A stretch of DNA of 64,000 nt from assembly GCA_033980235.1 (NCBI GenBank), contig CM067062.1, positions 12,667,991 to 12,731,990 on the forward strand, read 5' to 3'. The notes beneath the pieces are model-generated. The model was not told the origin of the DNA, searched no databases, and saw only the letters and a list, made by a program, of their open reading frames with translations. Each line of letters begins with the position of its first letter. The first letter of the stretch is position 1. The position numbers and the translations under genes are program-made. This DNA is from Diadema setosum. Taxonomy: Eukaryota > Echinodermata > Echinoidea > Diadematoida > Diadematidae. Positions 25,753 through 38,867 of this stretch are shown piece after piece.

Positions 25753-26181
25753 CATACAGTGTATTTGAAATGAGTTGACTGCTGACAACATAAAATCAGC
25801 CAATGTTTCACAGCTGCCTTTGGCTAAATTCTCATTGATATAACTTGTGGAATCCGCAGTGAGCCATCAATTCACCCACACTATTGGTATGTCTTTAAAG
25901 AGAAGCAGTTTCAATCATTCAATCATGTAAAATGAATGTGTGAGAAACACAATGAGGGTTTGAACCAATGTGATATAAAAACATACAACAATTTTCTTTT
26001 GTTATATCAAAGTTTCATTATAAACAAACAAGAAAGCATATAAAATAATTTTCAGACTTGAATTTTTACTTTATTTTTGTGAAATTTTTTATTAAAACTG
26101 CATTTGTTATAATGGGAATGCACTGTACCTGACACTTTCATGAGTATTTCAGGAATTGAAGGAATAACGAGTGACATCTGA

Positions 26182-26429
26182 TACTGTATACACCGAATAT
26201 TTCGCGAGGTTTTTATTTTCGCGAATTTCGCGAGTCAGGTGCTATTTGCGAAATTAAAGACACGCGAAAATATTGACTCTGATCCCGATGTGAATGTGAC
26301 GTACGCGTGTACACTTCTCCGTTCAGTGCAGGACTCCACGATCGCGAATTTAACCTCTCGCGAAATCGTCGGGAATTCCGGATTCGCAAAAATTTAGACT
26401 CGCGAAATACATATATGGCCTATACAGTA
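26182..26429. repeat. Inverted-repeat element, TTCGCGAA family, intact copy
   Basis: About 248 bases. Left end TACTGTATACACCGAATATT, right end CCTATACAGTA; the interior is rich in TTCGCGAA, CGCGAGTC and ACGTACGCGTGT. It ends 28 bases from the stop codon of the minus-strand reductase, so it lies in, or immediately after, that gene's 3'UTR. Confidence 0.8.
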
Positions 26430-26457
26430 AAGCAATTTGATAGTGAGATCCAAATCC

Positions 26458-29400
26458 CTAAGTCACCCAGACATCTTTCTGGTATCTGTGTTCCTCCTCA
26501 AGGCACTGGATGTATTTCATGGCCTCCCTCTCTGTCATTTGTCCCCGGGTCTGGATGAGAGTCGTGAGAGCACGGTGGACATCCAGAGCCATGCTTCTGG
26601 CATCCCCACACAGGTATACGTGGGCCCCGCCCTGTGGAGGATTCAATGTTGTAGAAGAAAATCATTCACATGATATAATATCTGTAAATAAATACAGACA
26701 GTTACGGAAGAAAAAAAAAATGGACAAGTTTAAAGGGATGGTACAGTATTGGTGGAGATGAGAATTGGGCTTTTAACTTTTTGCGAGATACCAAGAAAAC
26801 ACTTATGATATAGTACAAAGCATACCATTTTAAGAGGAATTCAAAGTTTATTTGATGAAAATCGGGTTTGGTATGACTGAAACATCCAAAAACAAAGTAG
26901 AACAAAGCGATCATAATAAAATGTGCGTCCCACACTTTATTAGAATTGCTCTGTTTTGGAGACCTCAGCCATTTCAAAACAAATTTTCATCAAATAAATG
27001 TTGAATTCTAATTCCTCATGGAATTACATGCTCTTTCATATTTCATACGAGGTTTCTCATTATCTCACTAAAAAATATTAGAAACCTGAAATCAGGTCTC
27101 AACCAAAACTATATGATCCCTTTAACACTTGCAGTAAGATTATTACTAGGTAATAACCTGTTGAGGACAGGCTAATTTTGCTACAGCACGCGTTTCCCAT
27201 AGACACCTACCCGAGTATACTCGGGACAAGTCTTCAACGAGTTAATGAATGTATGACTGTTAGAATCAGAATACTAGTAACTCATTGATGAAGTAGACAC
27301 AAGGACATAAACAATGAAGCAATGGGGCTTTGAGGTCACTGAAGTTTTAGAAAGTAAAAATTGTGCTTTCACTTTTCATTTCAAAACAAACATGTTCAGA
27401 GCATGACTTTGCCACAAGAACTGCAATTATGCATTATAATATTTAAGCCCCAAGTGCATTATAAGCACATGTGGATAAAAATTGAAATGCAGTTATGCCT
27501 ACTGAGTTTCTTTTTTTGAGCACACATACACACACAAAATAATTAATGCAATCTACACAACTAGTATTTCAGTCATATGACCATGAATATATCTCTGACA
27601 CTATGACTTACTTGACCAACAAATAATTGACTTTCAGTTGTCAAATGGCATAGAAGGTTGAATGATTACATCCTTTTATGTACAGTGTAATTTCAAGTCA
27701 AAACAGCAGAAATTTCATGAAGTGGCCTTGGAGGCTGTGTCAATCATTTTCTCTCTTTAGGATTGTTCATACTGAATTCTAAAATCAAGTCATCATTTAT
27801 TCCATGTGAGACAGCACTGAGTTGACATTTCTGAAATGGAACATATCGTTGCTGGGGTGACAAGACCTCGTATCTACAAAATGTCAAATGTTCAGGAGAG
27901 CCAAAAAACATGGCGGCCAAAGCACTGTGGCGAATGGGATAGCCTTTCCTTTGACATGCTGTGGTGGCTTCATTTTTGGAGTAAGACAGTTGGGATTTAG
28001 ACAGGACATCACTCAACCCATTATTTGACCATTAATCCAAACTAGAAATGTCGCTACAGCGACTGGTTATACCCCCGCCAAACAACATTTCATAAGCTTT
28101 GGTCAAAACAACATTTCATAAGCTTTGGTCAAAAAACTGAGGAAGTAGTTAAATCCGCAAGATCTTTCCTTGATCTTCTGCCATTAATATGCCGTTACCA
28201 TGGCAACATACTTTCGGGTACAGTCGAAAAATGCGTCTTGTACATCTACAACCAAAGGCACACATCTGTACCAAGTTTCATGGAAATTGGGCAAAAACTG
28301 AGGAAGTAGTTTGCAACACAAAATTTTCCATCATTTTGGCTCATAATATGTGAGCTGTTACCATGGCAACATACTTTTTGTCACTGTCAAGAAATGTGTC
28401 ATGCTGACCTATATCCTAAGACAAACATTCAATATGAATTCCATGAGAATTGGAAGAACACTGATGAAGCAGTTTTGCCATGAAGCATTTTGCCCTATAT
28501 TTTACCAATAACATGCCGTTACCATGGCAACGCACTTTTTGCCACTGCGGAAATATGTGTCTTGCACATTAACATATTCAGATGAACATCTGTACCTAAT
28601 TTCATAAAAATTGATCAAAAACTGTGGGAGGAGTTCGCGACGCAAGATTTGTACCCATTTTTGCTCATAATATGCCGTTACCATGGCAACGTACTTTTGG
28701 GTACTGTCAAAAAATACGTCTTGCACATCTACAACCCAAGGCACACATCTGTGCCAAGTTTTATGGGAATCGGTTGAAAACTGAGGAAGTAGTTCGCGAC
28801 GCAAGATTTGCAACGGACCAACCGCCCGACCGCCCGCTGATTCCTATATACCCCCTTCAAACTTCGTTTGGCGGGGGTATAACAAGTCATTTTCACCAAA
28901 ATTGCAGATACAAGGTCTTGTCACCCCAGCGACGATATGCACTCAATCACTTGTTCTTTTCAAATATATTTATTCCTTTAAAAAAAAAGTGTTCCTATGA
29001 TTTCTCCTCTTTCTATTTTCTTTTTCCTCATGGCAGGAATATACATGCAGGCTAACTACTGCACATCAAAACTGAAAACTTCAAAATTGCATTTGATTTT
29101 GTGTGGTGGTCCTCCACTCCAACGATTCCTTACTGTTGTAAATGTGATTTATTTTGGGGAAGCATACCAAGTTTTTATCTCATTTTTATTTAAAGGAAGG
29201 AAACAGAAATATCTTCTCTTGGTTTATAATCAACAAAACATAATGAAAGACTCCTGTTCAGACCTCTAACATCTCCCATATCACGTGACCATCTTGACCG
29301 ATGAGATGCTGGACATACTCCTTCTGTTCCTGGTCCCGTGAGAAGGCTGTCCGCAACACCAGCTGACCCCTGTCAACTAGCGTTTCTGTAAGGTGCAAGC

Positions 29401-32400
29401 AAGAAAGGCAGTAGATATATTACATTGCTGCTTTAACAGAAACTGGAAATCTTGTGGTAACCTACATAACCTTATTATGAAAGATTAGGGTCTCTCAGGC
29501 GTGCTGTGCAGAAATATCAATGAAAATGTATTCTATTTTCCATCAAAAGCAGCAACTGTGTAAAAAATAAGGTCAAGAGAAACTGCTAATTTCTTTACAT
29601 TTTTTTTTTTTTTTGCCACCAAATTCTGGCAGTATGTAGACAAAAAAAAAAAAAAAAACTTTTCTTGGTATGATGAACTTCGAAAGTTCAGCTGTCAATG
29701 TATACCACTCATTTGTGTTAGGGGAGGCAGTACTTTTGTTTAAGTTTTTGATTTCAAAATATCAGTTGACTCTGCACTCTCCAAATTTTGCAGAATATCA
29801 ACAAAAAATACTGTGAAATATACCCCATAATTCAATAGAGTTGACTCCTTCCAAACAGTAATCAAGTTGATTAAAAAAAAATGTCTATAATGAATGTCAA
29901 CTAAATTAGTTTATCATGCCTTCGCTTTGAAATTAAAATTATAAGAAATAAACAATTGGGACTTACACCCTGGCAGGAAAGGGCAGCTCTAAACAAACAA
30001 CATAAAATAAAACCAACAAAAGTCCTGAACACTTACCTAGCTCATTTCTGTATAAAAAGTCCTGTTCTTTATGTCTGCATCCAAAGTATAGGAGATTTTT
30101 CCCACTTGCATTTGTGGCAACTGTTTGATAAATGAGAAGAAATTTACTGTAGTTGAATTTAAGTACTACACAGAAATGTTGGTCGTAATGATCACTAGTA
30201 AAAAATACATCATATTGTTCAACGTAATCATGTATGGTGAACTGGAGCCTAACTATCACAGCAAATAGGTTTTTTTGCCCCACTGGCAGTCTCGCTGTAA
30301 AGCAGAGAAAGAAACTTGCAGCAAGTTACAGCTACAAGCTCTGACAAACTGACTTTACATCCACAGTTTTTGTTTTGTTTTGTTTTTGATATCCTGCATG
30401 CAATTATGTAACTATGCAATTTCATGCTTCAATTTACTGAAGTATGTGCCATCATCATTGCAAGCTTTCAGCTGTAGTGAAATAGATGAAGAAACCAGAG
30501 CAGTATCAGAGAGCAAGAACAGCAAACAAATGCAGACTATGATCCGGAGAAAGAATACATTTTATATATCATAAACAGTCTCAAAAGGAGATATGTAGAA
30601 AATATAAAATTTATGAAATGTTGCTTGTATCTGTGAGACGACTACAAAATTCCAAATAAAAAGCTTGTGTGCATCTACCCACAGAAAACAAGGTTTTAAA
30701 CTTTAAAGTTTCATCTGTTGTTAGGTGAGATAACCATTGTTGCAGAGCTTGGAGCAAAGGGATTTCCCCCAATGATTATACCTCTCTCGTGGATGAAGGC
30801 TCTAAAGGGTGCTATCCCAGTTCCTGGTCCAACCATGATGATGTCCCCGGATGGGTCCTTGGGGAGTCTGAAGTCTGGGTTGGGACTGATGAAGACGGGG
30901 CAGACGTCCCCGACCCACAGTCTGTCCTGGAGGAATGTGGTTGCCACGCCAACGCGCGTTCGTCCTCTGCTGGAGTATCGCACCACAGCCGCTGTGACGC
31001 AGACGTTGTGGGGATCCTTGGAGGAGGAGATGGACAAGAGATGGAATCATCAAGTGATATTCTGGACATATGCATGCTATCTGACAAATCTTTGTCCTTC
31101 ACAAAGACAGTGGTCACCAGATGAATAGAAATGTAGATATTATTACAAACATACATATAGTAGCTGATCATATTACATGTGCAGCAAACTTTCATATAGA
31201 TATAGCAAAATAGGTGTACATTATGGAGCACATTGCTGTGTTCATGAATCATGATTTTCAATCCGAACCAAAAGCAACCCCTTTTTGACAAGCCATGCTC
31301 AAAATATGATATGCTAGAATACACGAGGGCAGTAAATTGTCAACATATTTCTTTCTAAGTACACCATATAAACCTGTATTTTCAAAAATATGTTAAAGAT
31401 CTCCTTTTCAAAAGTAAGCATACGATGCACCAAATGCTATCACTCCTGAGGCTATGACTATTATTTTTGGCTCAAGTCTTCTTGCCCAAGGTCTTTAGGC
31501 TAATCAGCGAAAATGTTTTGTGAAACTTTCTCTTATCAAGAATCCCTCTGAAGTCTGGACACTCACCCCAACAGGCGAGGAAGAGATTGAGTAGTATCGT
31601 GGTTGAAGGGGGCGTAAGTTACATAACAAATCCCCTGCTGCCATTTTAACAGGGAAATCCTCAAGGATATCTGCGAGCTCCACTCCTTCCAAATAATCCA
31701 TGAGCTTCTTGTTGCTCCTGGATGTCTGAAAATATATGAAAAAAAAGCTGCCTTAATGATGTCATAGCTATTCTAACATGTTTTACAATCATGCATTATA
31801 CATTGCATTATATGAAGAGTTTGTTTGCAAAAACCGATAAGTCCATATTTGTCAAATGGAGATATTTGCGATTAAAGGTCAAGAAAAATAAAGAGAATGA
31901 TAAGACAAATTTTGCTTCTTTTGACCATAACGTAAAAAATGTACCTTTATATGCAGTGACCAATATATCATTTAAAAGGTATTATTTTGCACTTTATGAC
32001 AGAGACCGTACTTCAAAATCTTCAAAAATGGACTTATCGGTTTTTGCAAACAAACTCTTCATATGCTCACACCAGGTAGGATATGCCTTTGGATCAAATG
32101 TTCATGATCTTTGAAAGTACCGGTGGCAAATTCTAATGATATTTTTAAACTGCACGCATCAAACATTTGATAAAGCATAAGATCAGCTGAAAATGTTTGA
32201 TAACAAATAAAAAAATTTGCATTTCCATGTTGTGAAGGTATGATTCTCTCTTTCACTTTAGTATGTTAATTAATTCAAATGAAAATGTTTTGCAATGATG
32301 TTAAGAAAAAATATGGAGCTGACACTTAATTCAATATTACTACAATGAAGAATAAATGGCTAACCTGCAATACTGATCAATATGACAAACATCCCTTCAT

Positions 32401-33093
32401 GCAGATATTTCATGCTAATATATTTTACAGTAAAATAAACTTCCACAGAGTTATCAGCACCATTTGTTATGGTGATCTTTGCTCTAAAGCAAAGTCTGTG
32501 TTTTTGAAATCACCCCTATCATTATCTCCTTATAAATCCAAACTACTTACACCATCCTTTAGAAGAACTTGTAGCCTTGCTTTCACTTCATCAACAGAAA
32601 ACTTCAAAAGAGTTTCCAACAAAGACACTCTAATGTTCTTCAGATCATAGTATTTTAGCAGACACTGCCGAAGTGAAATCTCATTTTCTGACAAAATAAG
32701 GAGACAGACATACAGACAGAGATGAAAATTACATTATCAAGCTATTAGAGAATAACATGGGAGAGCTTATATCAGAGCATTTTAATTCTGACATGGATAA
32801 GTATGAACTCCTTGCAAATGGTTACACAAGGCAGTTAAAGAACAAAACTGATGCTTGAAGAGCATTTATCAGCCATGCAACAAGAAATTATAGCTATATG
32901 GAAAGGGGATCACACAGATGATTTTAGTGCAAAATCAGTGTTTCCACATGAGTGTGACATACACAGGACAGGACAATTCCATGTGCTTCGAATCGTTAGA
33001 GATTTTATCAAACTTTGAAATGGAAATTTTATGACTGAAAGATTAAACAAAAATTAATTAACTGATTTTCTACTGATCACCCAAACAATCAAC

Positions 33094-33133
<40 letters not shown>

Positions 33134-36100
33134 TTACAAGATCTTGTATAAAATGAAATGACTGATAGTAAGAATTCCAGACTAAATATATATATGCTTG
33201 AATGAAGTGTGATAATTATTTACATGTAATGTTTTCATAATACTGCCTACTTCTATGTCTACGCATGCAAACTGCCTTTCTTGAGCTTGTCTTGTTTTTC
33301 AGTGATAAAAATCATGATCTACTTTAGATTTAAATGAACTCAACAGAGGAAATGGCTAATGGGTCATTACTACAGACTAACCAGGGTGTGGCCGGTAAGC
33401 CGAGGATGGAAGAGTACAGATACTGTCACCATTTAGCCCACTCACACTTAGGACCATGTCGACGTCTTCTGGCCGGTTGGTGGGATAGATACCTACTGCA
33501 TCTCCCGACGTGTAGCAGAGACTGCTGCCCTCTATGTTGAACTCGCAGTGAATGGTCTCCTTATCCCCCATCTCACTGCACTCAGTCAGTTGTTTTTTAA
33601 CCTACATACACAAGTTCAACAAGCACACACACACAAACAGTAGCAAGGTCAAAAAGTCCTCAACCATGTTTTTTTTTTTTTTTTTAAGAAATATCTTATC
33701 AGGCACTACAAATTCTATTTGTATATCATAAAATATTCATATCATATGATACACCTTATATCATAAAAGCATGTCCATCACCACTTACTACTTTCTTGTT
33801 CAAATATCCTTACTGAAACATGGTGTGATGTATCTTTTCATAGGAAATCAGTTTTGTAATATTCAAATCAATTTTTAGGTTTTGATCTTTACATTATAAT
33901 GATTTTCAAAGAATTGAGACTACCACTGGCCAAATTGATTTTTGTTTTTTGATTTTTGCTTTTTGCTTTTTTATTCCAAGTGTGGGTAAGCCACTCATTT
34001 TTGTTACAAATTTTTGTGATACAGTTTTTTCTTTTCTTTTACAAGAAATAGACAGTGACAAAAAAATACAACCAACTGTGCACTCATGGTAAATTCTAAA
34101 TACATTCTAGTACCAACCACTAGTTATATAGATCATTTTGACAAATATGCAATATACAATCCATCACATTTTAAACACTGTATGGTATTCTTCATCTGAC
34201 ATAATACCTTCAAAGTTGCCATAAATGGCTTAAGCCTGCTGAATCCATCTTCTGTCAAAGAATGAGTTATCAAGGGTGACAGGTAGTCTAGCCTTTCTTC
34301 AAGACTGAAGTCGTCTGATGTGATGGCACTTGAGACTGCATTCATCCAGCCATTGATGACTGTCCAATCCTCAGCATCTACCTCCATTTTGCTCACAAGA
34401 GGGCGTGCTCCTCGTTTCAGAAACCTAAATACATTGGTTTGAGGCAAACAAAATTTACAATCACATTTCAGTGATTCAAACTGCTGAACTGAATATCTGC
34501 ATTTCATTCAAATTGACTCATCAGTAGTTTACACATTTTTGAAGTGTGAGGGTTTCACATTTTAAACAAGGAAAAGTAGAAATTACGCGGTGCGTAATAT
34601 ATGTCCCCGCCGGAAGTAGCATTTTGTAGCAAAATGTGCAATATAGGTAAAAAATCAAGGTCAAAGGTCAAAGATGTCAAAGGTCAAAATTCTGTGTAAA
34701 AGTTTTGAAGCCCTCACCTAGTGCCATCACATAAAGCAAACGGAATCGAAATCGGGTTAGAAATGGCGAAGGAGTACCATTTTGTAGCCTATGTACAATA
34801 CAGGTCAAAAATCAAGGTCAAAGGTCAAAGAAGGCAAAGGTCAAAATTCTGTGTAGAAGTTTTGAAGCCCTCACCTAGTGCCATCACATAAAGCAAACGG
34901 AATCGAAATCGGGTTAGAAATGGCGAAGGAGTAGCATTTTGTAGCCAATGTACAATACAGGTAAAAAATCAAGGTCAAAGGTCAAAGAAGGCAAAGGTCA
35001 AAATTCTGTGTAGAAGTTTTGAAGCCCTTACCTAGTGCCATCACATAAAGCAAACGGAATCGAAATTGGGTTAGAAATGGCGAAGGAGTAGCATTTTGTA
35101 GCAAAATGTACAATATAGGTCAAAAATCAAGGTCAAAGGTCAAAGAAGGCAAAGGTCAAAATTCTGTGTAGAATTTTTGAAGCCCTCACCTAGTGCCATC
35201 ACATAAAGCAAACGGAATCGAAATCGGGTTAGAAATGGCGAAGGAGTAGCATTTTGTAGCAAAATGTACAATATAGGTCAAAAATCAAGGTCAAAGGTCA
35301 AAGAAGGCAAAGGTCAAAATTCTGTGTAGAAGCTTTGAAGCCCTCACCTAGTGCCATCACATAAAGCAAACGGAATCGAAATCGGGTTAGAAATGGCGAA
35401 GGAGTAGCATTTTGTAGCAAAATGTACAATATAGGTCAAAAATCAAGGTCAAAGGTCAAAGAAGGCAAAGGTCAAAATTCTGCGTAGAAGTTTTGAAGCC
35501 CTCACCTAGTGCCATCACATAAAGCAAACGGAATCGAAATCGGGTTAGAAATGGTGAAGGAGTAGCATTTTGTAGCAAAATGTACAATATAGGTCAAAGG
35601 TCAAGGTCAAAGGTCACGACTGAAATTCTGTGTAAAAGTTTCAAAGCTCCCTTGTAGTGCTATCATATAAAGCAAACAGAATTAAAATTGGCTCATAAAT
35701 GACAGAGAAGTAGCAAATTGAAGATTTTGATCACACACGGACGCACACACGGACACACGGACACACGGACGGACACACGGACGGACGGACGGACACACAC
35801 ACGTACGGAGCCCGTTTCATAGTCCCCTGCTCGAACTCGTTCGGCGGGGACAAAAAGGTGCAAATGATTATCTTTTCTATTTTTCCTACCATCATCAAAC
35901 TACGGCATGAGATTTAAACAATAAATATTTAATGTACCAGTATCAGAATTATTCGGTTCAAACAGCTCTGTCAGAATTGCCCTCCAGAAACAATTATTTG
36001 TGTTTCATTGCTGTTATAAAAAAAAAAAAAGACAAGCCTTGAGAATTCAGTTGTAAAATAATGTTAATGGGGCTTTTTTTAGAACAAAACTATGGAAAGA

Positions 36101-38706
36101 AACGCAACATTGATACAAAAGATGTTAAATAAGTTCAGTCAACATGCTTTATCATTTAAAGCAGGGGCTAGGAGGAAATATTTTTTTTCTCAACATATGC
36201 CATTTCTCACACACCTGTCACAGACAGTGCGCCCCGCCCTACAGAAATGTGGGTAATTGGAGTCCCCGAGAGCAAGAACCGAAAATCTCAGGTGTGCCAG
36301 ACTGTCTGGACACGACATGAAGGAGGAATACCAAGCCACAGCAGAGCTAGGTGGAACACCTAGGAAAATATAGAATACAGAATAAAAATTTAGTATGAAA
36401 AAAAAAAAAAGAGGTATAAAGGGGCAACATATCAAGAAGCTGGCAGACATGTTATAGGCAGGGAAAGAAAAGAAAGAGATGAAAGAGGGCTTTGAGCATT
36501 TAAGAATTAGAGAAAATCAGCTTAGGAGAGAAAGGAATTCTTCTAAATGATTAGTCCACAAGCGCTGAAACAAAAAGGGAAATAATAATTAGACTACAAA
36601 GAAGTGTGTGATGAACATTTATATTTAATACAATCCTTACCTGACAAAGGAGTAACAAAGAAACCGAAAACAAACATTGAAACTGGCACTTGTATTGTGA
36701 TAAGGAGCATTGACCAAAAAAGAAAACAATGGAATGATACCAGCAGCAGAACATTGAAATTTGAGATGTAATTATATCTAGGTGGTAAAGTAATGTTCAT
36801 GCTTTTAATATCCTCTGATATAATTATTTCCACAAAATTGATTTGTATTTCCCTGAAAGTGTGGAAGATAAATGAATGCTATTTGTAACAGCTATCACTA
36901 CCATCAGGCATAGATGGATGGCTATTTAGAATGCCTGTAAGTATGTGACATCAGGTGGCTTTCTAACATCAAAATAGTGATCGTTTTCAACAAATTAATG
37001 TCAGTTGTTTGTGATGATTGACAAGTCATTGAAAAGAAAAGTTAGGGTTATACATAAAATGCAGACTATGTTCCCTGCTCATATGCAGATGGATCCAAGT
37101 GTATGAATAATAACAGGTATACTGTAAATGCAGGAATTTTTGCAGTACATTAATTTTCCCATATTTCGCACGTACTACTTTTTGCTAGCGCTAATTCTAA
37201 ATCCCGCAAAAATATCTATACAATTTTCTCTGCACATATTGAATGGGTTATCATTTGCACAGCACAAATTCAAGAACCAGGAAATATGTTTTTGAGCCGC
37301 TCAGTGCAAAAAATGAATCGCGTGAAAATATCAATATTTACAGTAACTACAGATAGAACCCGCAAATATGTTTCTTAGCCACTCTGCATGAAAAATTAAT
37401 CATGCAAAAATATAGATGTTCATAGTATAGATAGAGAGATAGTTAGAGAGCCACAATTGAGACAAAAAGAAGCAAACCAAAATGGGGAGTCATGGAAAAG
37501 GGAAGAGAGGTGGATAGAGAGTAGATTGTAACCCTGCTCTGGGGGGCATTTCACGAAGTGTTCTGTCTGACAAATTTGCTCTCAGCCAATCAGATGCAAT
37601 GATTTGGTAGCTTATAACAGTTTGTCAGAGAAAATATCTGACAAATAGCTTCACGAAATGCCCCATCCCCTACCATCTCCACTGGTAGACATGACGACCA
37701 GTACCAGCTGCTCTTCATCCAGTCTGAGGTACTGGTGGTGGGCAGCGTTGAGGAGACGGGGTTGAAGGTCTGGGTACTGATCTTCTCTGACCTGTTCCAG
37801 CCTGGTATAGATGAACAACAGGCACATATAGATGGATGAACAAAGACTTAAGAAAGTATGTTTGAATCAGGGATGCCAACCTAGTAAACAGCACTGTGAT
37901 ATTCTAAGGGTTGAAAAGGTGTTGTAGTTTTGGTGGAAATGGGATTTTACCTTTCCTGAAATAAACATTTATAGTAAAACAATTTGTGAAAACAAAAAAA
38001 GTATTTCCATGCAGTATTTTGACAAAAAAAAACAGTAAAAAATACTTTAAAAAATGACAGTTGGCAACTCTGTAGATAATTGAACAAAGAAGAAAAAATG
38101 TCTGTTCAGGTATGGCAATAACAACAAAAAATTTCTGTCCAGTTATTTTTCTAAAGAGTTCTATAATTATGTTCTTGTGTATATATTCCATCAACAATGC
38201 CATAGCTCTCTCCCTAGCCCCCATAACTCAGTTCATACTTGTTTCAGAGGTCAAATATACAGTAAACATTTTAATCCAAAAAGTTTTTTAAAAAAGAAAG
38301 AAAAAAAAAAGGAAATATCAATTGCCTTTTCTTTAAAGGGGCAACCACTTCTGGAAATTCATGATCCTTCAATTTTTTTTTTTTTTAGCTACAAGCAAAA
38401 AAAAAAAAAACAAATAAGATAACTAAATAAAATAAAACAAACAAAGGCAGTGAATTTAAAGCATACTTGGAAGGTGCATGCCTTATGGTAGACTCTATCA
38501 TTCTCTTTCTACTACATGTGTACTCGCCTGTCAAACAGAGTTCTGGCGACCTCTTCACTAAATCCATACTCAGTGCCATAGAGAATGAGGAGCTGTCTGC
38601 CCGGATTGTTGTATAGAGGGGAGTATCTGTCACTGGGTGAGGCTTCTACTTGATTGTCATTATTGCTACAAGGTGACCCTGCAAAGAGGTTTGTCAGCAG
38701 AATGTA

Positions 38707-38755
<49 letters not shown>

Positions 38756-38835
38756 TATAAATTACATGTACATATGTGATTAATGTCCATGAATGTGTGT
38801 GTTGTGTGTATATGTACATATATGTACATGTATAT

Positions 38836-38867
<32 letters not shown>

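Noticed and set aside
26307..26558. Plus-strand ORF across 26307-26558, and similar ones at 53712-53990 and 59533-59736
   Set aside because: They share residues only because they translate copies of the TTCGCGAA element.
30718..31128. Plus-strand ORFs over 30718-31128
   Set aside because: They are antisense shadows of reductase exon 9, which has clear FAD/NADPH motifs on the minus strand.
31504..31701. Alternative start at Met 31701 for a separate short protein
   Set aside because: The sequence joins in frame through an AG acceptor at 31726 to upstream reductase exons; it is exon 8, not a gene start.
34602..35852. Regular repeats resembling a CRISPR array
   Set aside because: The monomers are head-to-tail copies with no variable spacers, lie in an intron of an animal gene and have inverted ends and a GGAC tail.
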